A stretch of 64,000 bases of DNA. It comes from Nocardiopsis coralli (GTDB lineage Bacteria > Actinomycetota > Actinomycetes > Streptosporangiales > Streptosporangiaceae). Where the stretch lies: the NCBI RefSeq assembly GCF_014892575.1, contig NZ_JADBGI010000001.1:1-64000 (forward strand). The letters are read 5' to 3'. This document shows, piece after piece, positions 18,222 to 26,014 of this stretch (its first letter is position 1; each line of letters opens with the position of its first letter). The notes under the pieces are model-generated. The model did no database searches. It was not told the origin of the DNA and was given only the letters and a program-made list of their open reading frames with translations. The position numbers were made by a program, and so were the translations under genes.

Positions 18222-19007
18222 TCATTCGAATCGCACGGTCACGGAACCGAGCCCGGCGAACTCGGCGCTGAAGGTTCCCCCGGGCCGCACGTCCACGGCC
18301 CGGGTGCAGGAGCCGGGCAGGATCACGTGGCCGGCCTCGAGCTTCACGCCGAAGCCGGCCACGGTCCGGGCGAGCCAGGCCACCGCCCGGGTGGGGTCGC
18401 CGAGCACGGCGCCGGTGCTGCCCTCGGCGACGCGGGTGCCGTCGTGGAAGAGGGCGGCGTCGATGGCGGCGGGGTCGAGGCCGCCCGGGCGGGCCCGGTC
18501 GGTGCCCAGGACCATCCCGGCCGAGGAGGCGTTGTCGGCGATGGTGTCGGCGATCCCGATGTCCCAGTCGCGGATGCGGCTGTCGATGAGTTCGAGCGCC
18601 GGAACCACGTACGCGGTGGCCTCCAGGACGTCCTGTTCGGTGCAGCCCGCGCCGGGCAGTGCGGAGCCGAGAACGTAGGCGATCTCGACCTCGATGCGGG
18701 GGCTGCAGTAGGCGTCGGCCTGCACGGGGCGGCCGGCGTCCAGGGCCATGGTGTCGAGCAGGTGCCCGTAGTCGGGTTCGTCGACGCCCATCATCTGCTG
18801 CATGACGGGGGAGGACAGGCCGACCTTGTGGCCCACCACGCGGGCACCGGCGGCGGTGCGGCGGGCGATGTTGTGCAGCTGGATCGTGTAGGCGTCGGCG
18901 GCGTCGATGCCGGGGTGGGTCGAGCGCAGCGGGGCGACGGGGGCCCGGTCCCGTTCGGCCGCCCACAGCAGGTCGGCGGCGGCCTCGCGTTCGTCCGGTT
19001 CCAGCAT
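18222..19007 (-). CDS. hsaE: 2-hydroxyhexa-2,4-dienoate-type hydratase
   Basis: This 261-residue member of the MhpD/HsaE family hydrates 2-hydroxyhexa-2,4-dienoate to 4-hydroxy-2-oxohexanoate. Typical segments are [19 protein letters not shown], the acidic metal-binding [12 protein letters not shown], and [10 protein letters not shown]. The ATG at 19007 has GGAGGG five bases upstream. It is the first gene of the leftward operon hsaE-hsaG-hsaF-monooxygenase-hsaC-FAD dehydrogenase. The promoter region carries the 17-bp cluster motif at 19094. Confidence 0.9.
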   Translation of the reverse strand: MLEPDEREAAADLLWAAERDRAPVAPLRSTHPGIDAADAYTIQLHNIARRTAAGARVVGHKVGLSSPVMQQMMGVDEPDYGHLLDTMALDAGRPVQADAYCSPRIEVEIAYVLGSALPGAGCTEQDVLEATAYVVPALELIDSRIRDWDIGIADTIADNASSAGMVLGTDRARPGGLDPAAIDAALFHDGTRVAEGSTGAVLGDPTRAVAWLARTVAGFGVKLEAGHVILPGSCTRAVDVRPGGTFSAEFAGLGSVTVRFE

Positions 19008-19093
19008 CGGTGCCCTCCTGGTCGGTGGTGGCGCGCTCTGCCCCTGCGCGGCTGGGGCCACGTTCGCAGCGGGGCGGGGCGCGGGGCGGTGCC

Positions 19094-19110
19094 TTCCTGC
19101 TCAGTGGGAG
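19094..19110. promoter_or_regulatory. 17-bp steroid-cluster motif, copy 4
   Basis: TTCCTGCTCAGTGGGAG (13 of 17 to consensus) is upstream of leftward hsaE. Reading leftward, a weak -10 (GAACGT, 19060-19065) lies exactly 28 bp away, the spacing seen at the other copies. Confidence 0.55.
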
Positions 19111-19131
19111 CCGGTGGCGGCGGGTTCTGGC

Positions 19132-20166
19132 TCAGGCGTCGTAGGTGACCTCGACGCGGTCACTCACCGGGACGGACTGGCATGCGAGCACGATGCCGTC
19201 GTCGAGGTCGGCGCGGTCGAGGACCTCGTTGTGCTCCATCTCGACCTCGCCCTTGGTCAGGACGCAGGCGCAGGCGCTGCAGGCCCCTTCCCGGCAGGAG
19301 TAGGGGGCGTCGATCCCGGCCTCCAGGAGCACGTCGAGCAGGCGGCGCCCGCGCGGCCAGGCGAGGGTGTGGGTGGCGCCGTCGAGGGTGGCCTCGACGG
19401 TGGCGGCCGGCCCGTCGCCGGCGGGTTCCTCCGTCGGCCCGGGGTGGGTGAAGGGGTCGGTGGTCAGGGAGAAGAAGCGTTCGGAGTGCACCTGCCGCCC
19501 GGGGACCCCGAGCCCGTCCAGGGCCTCACGCAGCAGGTCCATGAAGGGCGCGGGGCCGCACAGGTAGGCGGGCCGGTCGGCGTGGGGGCGCAGCAGGGCG
19601 CGCAGGGCACCGGCCGTGGGGCGGCCCTGCACCGATTCCAGCCAGTGCAGGACGGTCAGGCGTTCGCCGGAGCGGGCGGCCAGGTCGGCGAGTTCGTCGC
19701 GGAAGATCACCGAGGCCTCGTCGCGGTTGGCGTAGAGCAGGGTGAGCCGGCCGTTGCCGCCGTGCAGGCAGGACTTGAGGATCGACATGACCGGGGTGAT
19801 GCCGCTGCCCCCGGCCAGGAGCAGCAGGTCCTGGCCGAGGTCGTCGGGGGTGAAGGTGCCCGAGGGGCGCAGCACGTCGAGGTGGTCGCCGGCGATGACG
19901 TGGTCGCAGATCCAGTTGGACCCGAACCCGTCCCGGGTGCGCTTGACCGTCACCTTGGGGGGTTCCCCGGTCAGCGGTGAGCTGGCCAGGGAGTAACAGC
20001 GGGCCGCGGCCCCTCCCCCGCCCGCGGGCACGCGCACGGTGAGGAACTGGCCGGGCCGGTAGGCGAGCGTTCCCCCGTCGGCGGGTTCGAGCACGAGCGA
20101 GTGGGCCTCGGCCGTCTCCCGGACGACCTCGCGGACCCGGACCCGGAGCGCTCCCGGCTGCGTCAT
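19132..20166 (-). CDS. kshB: 3-ketosteroid 9alpha-monooxygenase, reductase subunit
   Basis: This 344-residue ferredoxin reductase passes electrons from NAD(P)H to KshA. It has an N-terminal FAD-binding beta barrel (RCYSLASSP motif), an NAD domain and a C-terminal plant-type [2Fe-2S] domain with Cys291, Cys296, Cys299 and Cys329 (C-x4-C-x2-C-x29-C). The ATG at 20166 has GGAG six bases upstream; a GTG at 20199 that overlaps the kstD stop is possible. It is the last gene of the leftward hsaD-kstD-kshB operon and is not next to kshA, which lies 8 kb away. Confidence 0.9.
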   Translation of the reverse strand: MTQPGALRVRVREVVRETAEAHSLVLEPADGGTLAYRPGQFLTVRVPAGGGGAAARCYSLASSPLTGEPPKVTVKRTRDGFGSNWICDHVIAGDHLDVLRPSGTFTPDDLGQDLLLLAGGSGITPVMSILKSCLHGGNGRLTLLYANRDEASVIFRDELADLAARSGERLTVLHWLESVQGRPTAGALRALLRPHADRPAYLCGPAPFMDLLREALDGLGVPGRQVHSERFFSLTTDPFTHPGPTEEPAGDGPAATVEATLDGATHTLAWPRGRRLLDVLLEAGIDAPYSCREGACSACACVLTKGEVEMEHNEVLDRADLDDGIVLACQSVPVSDRVEVTYDA

Positions 20167-20195
20167 GGTGGTCTCCGTCCTGGTCGGTGGCGGGT

Positions 20196-21857
20196 TCACG
20201 GACGGGGGCCGCCGAGGGCGTGTTCGGCGGCCACGTGGCCGAAGACGATGGAGGGCCCGATGGTGGCGCCGGGGCCCGCGTACTCATTGCCCATGACCGC
20301 GGCGGTGGTGTTGCCGGTGGCGTAGAGGCCCTCGACGGCGGTGCCGTCGCCGCGCAGGACCCGGGCGTGTTCGTCGCAGACCAGGCCGCCCTTGGTGCCC
20401 AGGTCGCCGACCTCGATGCGGATCGCGTAGTAGGGGGCGCGGTCGATGGTGTCGAGGTTGGGGTTCTTCAGCGTGGGGTCGCCGTAGTAGCGGTCGTAGG
20501 CGCTGTCGCCGCGGCCGAAGTCCTCGTCGGTGCCGCTGCGGGCGAACCCGTTGAAGCGGGTGACCGTCTCGGTCAGGGCCGCGGCGGGCACCCCGATGCT
20601 CTCGGCGAGTGCGTCGAGGGTGTCGGCGCGGTGCACCAGGCCGTGGTCGTGGAAGGCGTCGGGGAAGGGCGCCCCGGGCAGGACCTGTGCGAACGGGTAG
20701 CGGCTGCGGGCCTTGGTGTCCATGACGAACCAGGCCGGAACGTGGCCGCCCTCGATCTGGCGGTGCACGAAGTTGACGTAGGGCGAGGACTCGTTGGTGA
20801 AGCGCTCGCCCTTGGCGGAGACGATGACCGAGGGCGGGATGCAGCGTTCGGAGACGAGGGGGATGATTCCGCCCGCGGGGTGGCGCACGGCCGGCATCCA
20901 CCAGGCGTCGTCCATGAGGTCGAGGGCGGCGCCCAGCCGGGCCCCGGCGCGGATGCCGTCGCCGGTGTTGTCGGCGGCTCCCATGCTGTGGTCGTCCCTG
21001 GCGCCCTCGGGAAGGTGTTCGGTACGCATCGACGGATCGTGGTCGAACCCGCCCGTGGCCAGAAGGACCCCGTGACGGGCGCCGACACGCACGGTGCGGC
21101 CGCCGCGTTCGACGACGGTCCCGGTGACGCGTCCGGCCTCGTCGGTGACCAGTTCGGTCATGGGCGCGCCGAGCCACAGGGGGATCCCGGCGTCCTTCAG
21201 GGCCATGCGCATGCGCGCGACCAGGGCACGCCCGCCGGTGGCCATGTGGCGGCGCCGGACCAGGTTGGAGGCCACGCGCCAGGCGGCCACGAGCGCGGCC
21301 CGGCGTCCGCGCCAGGTGCGCTTGACCATGGCCAGCTCGCGGTAGTCCTTCGCGGTGATCCACAGCCCGAGCGGGCCCTTCATGGTGTTGGGGTGCAGGT
21401 CGGCCTCGTGTTCTCCGAGGGCGCGGGTGTCGAAGGGCCGGGCCTCGACGGAGCGGCCGAGCGGGCGTCCGCCCTCGAGCTCGGGGTGGTAGTCGGAGTA
21501 GCCCTTCACCCAGAAGAAGCGCATCCACCGGCTGCGGCCCAGGAGCTCCATCGCGGCGGGCCCGTGGTCGACGTAGGCGTCCAGGCGGGCGGCGGACACG
21601 CGCCCTTCGGTGAGCAGGTCGAGGTAGCGGCGTACGGAAGCGCGGCTGTCGTCGTGGCCGCGGGCGCGCAGGGTGGGGTTGTTGGGGATCCAGATGCCGC
21701 CGCCGGAGAGCCCGGTGCTGCCGCCGAAGCGGTCGGACTTCTCCACGACGAGCACGCTGCCGCCGCGGGCGGCGGCGGTGAGGGCGGCGGTCATGCCCCC
21801 GCCGCCGCTGCCGACCACCACCAGGTCGTACTGCTCGTCCCAGGCGGGCGCGCTCAT
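20196..21857 (-). CDS. kstD: 3-ketosteroid delta1-dehydrogenase
   Basis: This 553-residue flavoprotein introduces the C1-C2 double bond in AD or 9-hydroxy-AD. The FAD motif GSGGGG is at residues 16-21. A GYSDYHPE segment is at about 119-126. Tyr526 and Gly530 in EYAGPG correspond to the catalytic Tyr487 and Gly491 of Rhodococcus KstD. Length and motifs fit KstD best of the three paralogs here. The ATG overlaps the hsaD stop (ATGA). Confidence 0.9.
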   Translation of the reverse strand: MSAPAWDEQYDLVVVGSGGGGMTAALTAAARGGSVLVVEKSDRFGGSTGLSGGGIWIPNNPTLRARGHDDSRASVRRYLDLLTEGRVSAARLDAYVDHGPAAMELLGRSRWMRFFWVKGYSDYHPELEGGRPLGRSVEARPFDTRALGEHEADLHPNTMKGPLGLWITAKDYRELAMVKRTWRGRRAALVAAWRVASNLVRRRHMATGGRALVARMRMALKDAGIPLWLGAPMTELVTDEAGRVTGTVVERGGRTVRVGARHGVLLATGGFDHDPSMRTEHLPEGARDDHSMGAADNTGDGIRAGARLGAALDLMDDAWWMPAVRHPAGGIIPLVSERCIPPSVIVSAKGERFTNESSPYVNFVHRQIEGGHVPAWFVMDTKARSRYPFAQVLPGAPFPDAFHDHGLVHRADTLDALAESIGVPAAALTETVTRFNGFARSGTDEDFGRGDSAYDRYYGDPTLKNPNLDTIDRAPYYAIRIEVGDLGTKGGLVCDEHARVLRGDGTAVEGLYATGNTTAAVMGNEYAGPGATIGPSIVFGHVAAEHALGGPRP

Positions 21858-22723
21858 GCCGGCACCTCCTCGGTGAGGAAGGCCAGGACGGCGCGTTCCC
21901 ACGCCTGCTTCTGCTCGATCATGACCCAGTGGCCGCAGTCGGGGAACACGTGCAGCTCGACGGCGGGCATGGTGCGCATCGGCAGGATCGCCATGTCCAG
22001 CGGGCTGACCCGGTCGTCGCGGCCCCACGTGATGAGGGTGCGGGCACGGACCCGGTGCAGCATCGCCCAGTACGGGGGTTCGGTGGACTCGGCGGCCGCC
22101 TGCGCGCGGGCGGCGAAGGCGGCGCGCCCGTACATGCGGCGGGCCGAGTCGAGGGTGTCGGGGTCGGTGGCCTGTTTCCATCGCTCCTCGACGAGCTCCT
22201 CGGTGACCAGAGCCGGGTCGAACACCATCGAGTGCAGCCACCGCACGAGGGCCTCGCGGGTGGGGTTCTCGGTGAACTCCATGAGCAGGTTGATGCCCTC
22301 GCCGGGGCCGGGGCTGAAGAGGTTGCGGCCGAGCCCGCCGACGGTGACCATGCGGCGCACCCGGTCGGGGTGTGCGGCGGCGACCTGGGCCGCGACGATG
22401 CCGCCCATGGAGTTGCCGATGACGTCGGCGCGTTCGATGCCGAGCCCGTCCAGGAGGCGGATCGCGGCGGCGGGCGCGGCCGCCATGGGGTGGTCGCCGG
22501 TCGGGTCACTGACGCCGAACCCGGGGAACTCCAGCACCAGGCAGCGGAAGTGCTGGGCCAGCACGGGCAGGTTGCCGCCGAAGTTGCGCCACCCGGTGAC
22601 GCCGGGCCCCGACCCGTGCAGCAGCAGGAGGGGCGGGCCCTCCCCCGCTTCGTGGTAGCGGAGAACGCCGTGCTCGGTGGGCAGTTCCCGCAGCGTCGAC
22701 TCGTAGCTCAGTTCGGTGTTCAT
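21854..22723 (-). CDS. hsaD: 4,9-DSHA hydrolase (meta-cleavage product hydrolase)
   Basis: This 289-residue alpha/beta hydrolase splits the HsaC product 4,9-DSHA into 2-hydroxyhexa-2,4-dienoate and the C/D-ring acid HIP. It has the oxyanion segment LLLHGSGPG and the nucleophile elbow GNSMGG with Ser105. The acid is probably Asp237 (GRDD) and the base His265 (DCGHW). It is the first gene of the leftward operon with kstD and kshB. Its promoter has motif copy 5 and a TAGGTT -10. Confidence 0.9.
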   Translation of the reverse strand: MNTELSYESTLRELPTEHGVLRYHEAGEGPPLLLLHGSGPGVTGWRNFGGNLPVLAQHFRCLVLEFPGFGVSDPTGDHPMAAAPAAAIRLLDGLGIERADVIGNSMGGIVAAQVAAAHPDRVRRMVTVGGLGRNLFSPGPGEGINLLMEFTENPTREALVRWLHSMVFDPALVTEELVEERWKQATDPDTLDSARRMYGRAAFAARAQAAAESTEPPYWAMLHRVRARTLITWGRDDRVSPLDMAILPMRTMPAVELHVFPDCGHWVMIEQKQAWERAVLAFLTEEVPA

Positions 22724-22792
22724 GGGCCGCCCCGGTGGTCGGATGCTCGGTTGCGGCGAACCTAGTCCGGGGGCGCTCGCGGGGGTGGAAGG

Positions 22793-22809
22793 GTCCCGGT
22801 CAGCGGGAG
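22793..22809. promoter_or_regulatory. 17-bp steroid-cluster motif, copy 5
   Basis: GTCCCGGTCAGCGGGAG is upstream of leftward hsaD. Reading leftward, TAGGTT (22759-22764) lies exactly 28 bp from the motif and is the presumed -10. Confidence 0.72.
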
Positions 22810-22862
22810 GGCGGGCGGGTGCGGTGCCGGCCCGCTCCGGGGTCCGGACGGCACCGCACCGC

Positions 22863-22879
22863 CTTCCACTCAACGAGAT
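22863..22879. promoter_or_regulatory. 17-bp steroid-cluster motif, copy 6
   Basis: CTTCCACTCAACGAGAT; its reverse complement matches 12 of 17 consensus positions. It lies 30 bp before TACGTT (22910-22915), the presumed -10 of hsaB. Copies 5 and 6 share the hsaD-hsaB divergent gap. Confidence 0.55.
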
Positions 22880-22969
22880 CGGCGGGGCCCCTCCCCCGCC
22901 GCCGGGTCCTACGTTCGTACTCCGTCCGATCCGGGACCGCGGCAGCGGCGGAGTACACGAGGTGAGCGC

Positions 22970-23542
22970 ATGTCAGTCGAACCAGCGGCGACCCCGTCCG
23001 GGACCTGCCCGCCGGGGCCGGAGGAGTACCGGCGCGCGATCGGGGCCTTCGCGAGCGGGGTCACGGTGGTCACGGGCGCCGACGCGCAGGGGCCGGTCGG
23101 GTTCGCGTGCCAGTCGTTCGCTTCGGTGTCGTTGGAGCCGCCGCTGGTGCTCTTCTGCGTGGGTGGGCGGAGCCGGTCGTGGCCGAGGATCCGGGGTTCG
23201 GGGCGGTTCTGCGTGAACGTGCTCGGCGAGGACCAGGAGGAGCTGTGCGCCCGGTTCGGGTCGAGCCGGGGGCTGCGGTACGAGGGGCTGGACTGGACGA
23301 TGTCGGGGTGGGGTGCGCCGGCGCTCCCGGACGTGCTGTTGCGGGTGCACGCGGAGGTGGAGGCGGTGCACGGCGCGGGCGATCACGACGTGGTGATCGG
23401 CCGGGTGCTGGAGGTGGAGCCCGTCTCGTGCGGCCGGCCGATGGTCTTCTTCCGGGGCCGGTTCGGTGTGGACGGGCGGGAGGGGCAGGAAGGCCGGGAG
23501 GGGGTCTGGCCGGACGGTGCCGGGCTGTGGGGATGGACGTGA
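22970..23542 (+). CDS. hsaB: Flavin reductase of the HsaAB monooxygenase
   Basis: This 190-residue NADH:flavin reductase (FlaRed/HpaC family) supplies FMNH2 to HsaA-type oxygenases. Conserved segments are FASGVTVVTG, VGFACQSFASVSLEPPLVLFC, RFCVNVLGEDQ and HDVVIGRVLEVE; the CQSFASVSLEPPLVLFC block is close to mycobacterial HsaB. GAGGTG precedes the ATG. It is a single-gene unit facing away from hsaD and converging on the IclR gene 3 bp later. It probably serves both HsaA-type oxygenases. Confidence 0.88.
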   Translation: MSVEPAATPSGTCPPGPEEYRRAIGAFASGVTVVTGADAQGPVGFACQSFASVSLEPPLVLFCVGGRSRSWPRIRGSGRFCVNVLGEDQEELCARFGSSRGLRYEGLDWTMSGWGAPALPDVLLRVHAEVEAVHGAGDHDVVIGRVLEVEPVSCGRPMVFFRGRFGVDGREGQEGREGVWPDGAGLWGWT

Positions 23543-23544
23543 GC

Positions 23545-24435
23545 TCAGATCCACTCCCCCGTCCGGCCCGCGTCCAGGAAACGCCCCAGGGCCTCGGGCG
23601 ACCAGTTCCCGTCGCCGGCCGGGGCGGGCTCCGGGGTGTGGTCGTTGTTCGCCGCGCCGGGGAGCAGTGCCAGGGAGGTGCGGCGTGCGGCCTCCACGAC
23701 CAGCGGGGCGGTGCGCTCGAGCGGGGTGCGCAGGTCGCCGACCAGCGAGATGCTGGCGACGGCGCCCTCGGGCCCGCGCACGGCGGCGGACACACACGCG
23801 ATGTCGGGGAAACACTCGCCGCGTTCGAAGGCCAGGCCGTGGCGGCGGCGGATGCGGTTCAGTTCCTGGTGGAGGATCGCGGTCTCGCCGATGGTGCGGT
23901 TGGTGAGGCGGTGGATGCGGGCCCCGATGCGGGCGTCGACCTCCTCGGGTTCGAGCAGGGCGAGCATGGCCTTGCCCAGGGCCGTGGAGTGGGCGGGGGC
24001 GCGCCCTCCGACGCGGGAGGGCACGGCGGTGGCGAAGCGGCCGCCGACCTTGTCCAGGTAGTAGACGTCGGCGCCGTCGAGCACCGCCAGGTGGACCACG
24101 GCCCCGGTCCGCAGGTGCAGGTCGTGCAACAGGGGTGCGGCGGCCTCGCGGATCTCTCCGTGGCTGCCGTCGGGGCCGCCGAGGCCGAGAGCGCGTGGCC
24201 CCAGGCTGTAACCGAGGGAGCTGTGTTCGAGCCAGTGCAGCCGCACCAGCTGGTCGAGGATGCGGTGCGCGGTCGAGCGCGGAAGGCGGGTGCGGCGTGC
24301 GACGTCCTCGAGGGTGAGCCGGGTGAAGCTGCCGATGAACTCGTCCATGATCAGGGTCATCCGTTCGACCATCGACGCCGGGAGTTCCCCGCGGTGCCGG
24401 GTCGGGGGTGTGGTCACGGTCTGCGGAACGGCCAT
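23545..24435 (-). CDS. IclR-family transcriptional regulator
   Basis: This 296-residue regulator has an N-terminal winged helix-turn-helix (about residues 25-85; FTRLTLEDVARRTRLPRSTAHRILDQL is its core, here quoted in two parts: FTRLTLEDVA and RRTRLPRSTAHRIL). The C-terminal IclR effector domain includes GKAMLALLEPEEV. IclR proteins that control aromatic catabolism often bind upstream of -35 and activate. This gene sits in the centre of the steroid cluster, divergent from the LLM operon. It is the best candidate to read the 17-bp motif found at seven promoter regions; the alternative is the KstR-like TetR protein at 1231. Confidence 0.88.
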   Translation of the reverse strand: MAVPQTVTTPPTRHRGELPASMVERMTLIMDEFIGSFTRLTLEDVARRTRLPRSTAHRILDQLVRLHWLEHSSLGYSLGPRALGLGGPDGSHGEIREAAAPLLHDLHLRTGAVVHLAVLDGADVYYLDKVGGRFATAVPSRVGGRAPAHSTALGKAMLALLEPEEVDARIGARIHRLTNRTIGETAILHQELNRIRRRHGLAFERGECFPDIACVSAAVRGPEGAVASISLVGDLRTPLERTAPLVVEAARRTSLALLPGAANNDHTPEPAPAGDGNWSPEALGRFLDAGRTGEWI

Positions 24436-24548
24436 GGAACCCTCCAGTCACCAAAACTGAAATGAATTCTTAAAATGAAGCTAACAGTGATCTGGTTCAC
24501 AGGGAAGACGGGCAGAGTGGATCGATACATCGACCCAGGCCAACCGGT

Positions 24549-24565
24549 GTTCCACTGACCGGGAC
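24549..24565. promoter_or_regulatory. 17-bp steroid-cluster motif, copy 7
   Basis: GTTCCACTGACCGGGAC; its reverse complement differs from the consensus at one base. It lies 28 bp before TACAAA (24594-24599), the presumed -10 of the LLM/SnoaL operon, and may also influence the divergent IclR gene. Confidence 0.7.
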
Positions 24566-24642
24566 CGGTCTCGGGACAGACCGCATCCCGGGTTACAAAC
24601 AGTCCTGAAGGCGTGTTCACCCGAAGGCGAGGAGGACCGGGG

Positions 24643-25521
24643 ATGCGCATCGGGATCGTCAGCCCCGTGGTGGCCCAGCCCCCGGGGGCGCACTCGGGGT
24701 GGGAGCAACGGGCCGGCACCGCCGAGCTCGGCCGCATCGCCCAGGCCGCCGACCGGCTCGGGTTCGCACACCTGACCTGCAGCGAACACGTGGCGGTGCC
24801 CGCCGCGGAGGCGGAACGGCGCGGCGCGGTCTACTGGGACCCGCTGGCCACCTTCGGGTACCTGGCCGCACGCACCGACCGCATCCGGCTGGCCACTCAG
24901 GTCCTCGTGCTCGGGTACCACCACCCGCTGGAGATCGCCAAGCGTTACGGCACCCTGGACGTGGTCAGCGGCGGGCGGCTCACCCTGGGGCTGGGTGTGG
25001 GCAGCCTGGAGGAGGAGTTCGGCCTGCTCGGCGCGGAGTTCGCCGGCCGAGGGGCACGCGCCGACGAGGCCCTGGCGGCCCTGCGGGCGTCGATGTCGCG
25101 GCGCGAGCCCCGGTTCCACGGGCGCTTCCACGACTACGAGGGCTTCGTGGTCGAGCCGCACGCCCAACAGGAACGGGTGCCGTTCTGGATCGGCGGGCGC
25201 ACGAAGCGTTCCCTGCGCCGGGCCGTCGAGCACGGCGACGGATGGGTGCCCTTCGGCCTCTCGCACACCGACCTGGAACGCATGGTCTCCGGGGCCGAGC
25301 TGCCCGCCGGGTTCGAGGTCGTTCTCGGCGCCGGCGCTCCCCTGGACCCGGGCGGCGCGCCCGAGGCCGCCCGCCGTGCCCTGGAGCGCACCCGCGAGGC
25401 CGGCGCGACCACCGCCAACGTCGCCCTGGCCGCCGACAGCGCCGACCACCACATCAGCCAGCTGGAGGCCCTGCGCGACCTCGGCGACGGTCTCGGCCTG
25501 GAACTGGGGGCGCGGCGATGA
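24643..25521 (+). CDS. LLM-class (luciferase-like) flavin oxidoreductase
   Basis: This 292-residue TIM-barrel oxidoreductase of the bacterial-luciferase superfamily probably uses F420 or FMN. Family segments are MRIGIVSPVV, the AHLTCSEHVAVP loop, RIRLATQVLVLGYHHP and SGGRLTLGLGVG. The ATG at 24643 has GGAGG 7 bases upstream. It overlaps the next gene by 4 bases. The promoter copy of the cluster motif suggests it acts on a steroid or ring-degradation intermediate. The substrate cannot be read from the sequence. Confidence 0.82.
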   Translation: MRIGIVSPVVAQPPGAHSGWEQRAGTAELGRIAQAADRLGFAHLTCSEHVAVPAAEAERRGAVYWDPLATFGYLAARTDRIRLATQVLVLGYHHPLEIAKRYGTLDVVSGGRLTLGLGVGSLEEEFGLLGAEFAGRGARADEALAALRASMSRREPRFHGRFHDYEGFVVEPHAQQERVPFWIGGRTKRSLRRAVEHGDGWVPFGLSHTDLERMVSGAELPAGFEVVLGAGAPLDPGGAPEAARRALERTREAGATTANVALAADSADHHISQLEALRDLGDGLGLELGARR

Positions 25522-26003
25522 CCGGCACCGACCGCCTGGCCCGGATCGAGGCACGGCTGCAGTCGCTGGAGGACGAGCGCGACATCACCAGGCTGATCCT
25601 GTCCTACGGTCCCCTGGTGGACAGCGGCGACGCCGACGGGGTCGCCGGCCTGTGGACCGACGACGGGTTCTACGACGTGGACACCCTCCGTATGGACGGG
25701 CGGGCGCAGATCGCCGCCATGGTGCGCTCGGCGCCGCACCGCGCCTGGATCGAGGGCGGCTGCGCGCACCTGTCCGGTCCCCCGCACGTGGTCGTCGACG
25801 GGGACCGGGCGGTCGCGGTCTGCCATTCACTGCTGGTCGTGCACGGCGACGGGGGTTTCCGTGTGCAACGTGCGACCGCCAACCGGTGGGACCTGTGCCG
25901 CACCTCCGACGGGTGGAAGGTGGCCGAACGCACCGGCCGGGTGCTGGACGGCCGGGAGGTGTCCCCCGCCCTGCTGCACGCGGGCGTGCGTGCGGAAAGG
26001 TGA
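25518..26003 (+). CDS. SnoaL-like / NTF2-fold protein
   Basis: This 161-residue protein matches the SnoaL-like polyketide cyclase/ketosteroid-isomerase-fold family. A helical start (RLARIEARLQSLEDERDITR) is followed by the LVDSGDADGVAGLWTDDGFYDV segment and a beta sheet with NRWDLCRTSDGWKVAERTGRV. Relatives are dehydratases, isomerases or small hydroxylases. It is translationally coupled to the LLM gene (ATGA). A role as a double-bond isomerase or dehydratase in the same steroid branch is plausible but unproven. Confidence 0.72.
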   Translation: MTGTDRLARIEARLQSLEDERDITRLILSYGPLVDSGDADGVAGLWTDDGFYDVDTLRMDGRAQIAAMVRSAPHRAWIEGGCAHLSGPPHVVVDGDRAVAVCHSLLVVHGDGGFRVQRATANRWDLCRTSDGWKVAERTGRVLDGREVSPALLHAGVRAER

Positions 26004-26014
26004 GGGGACGCGGT

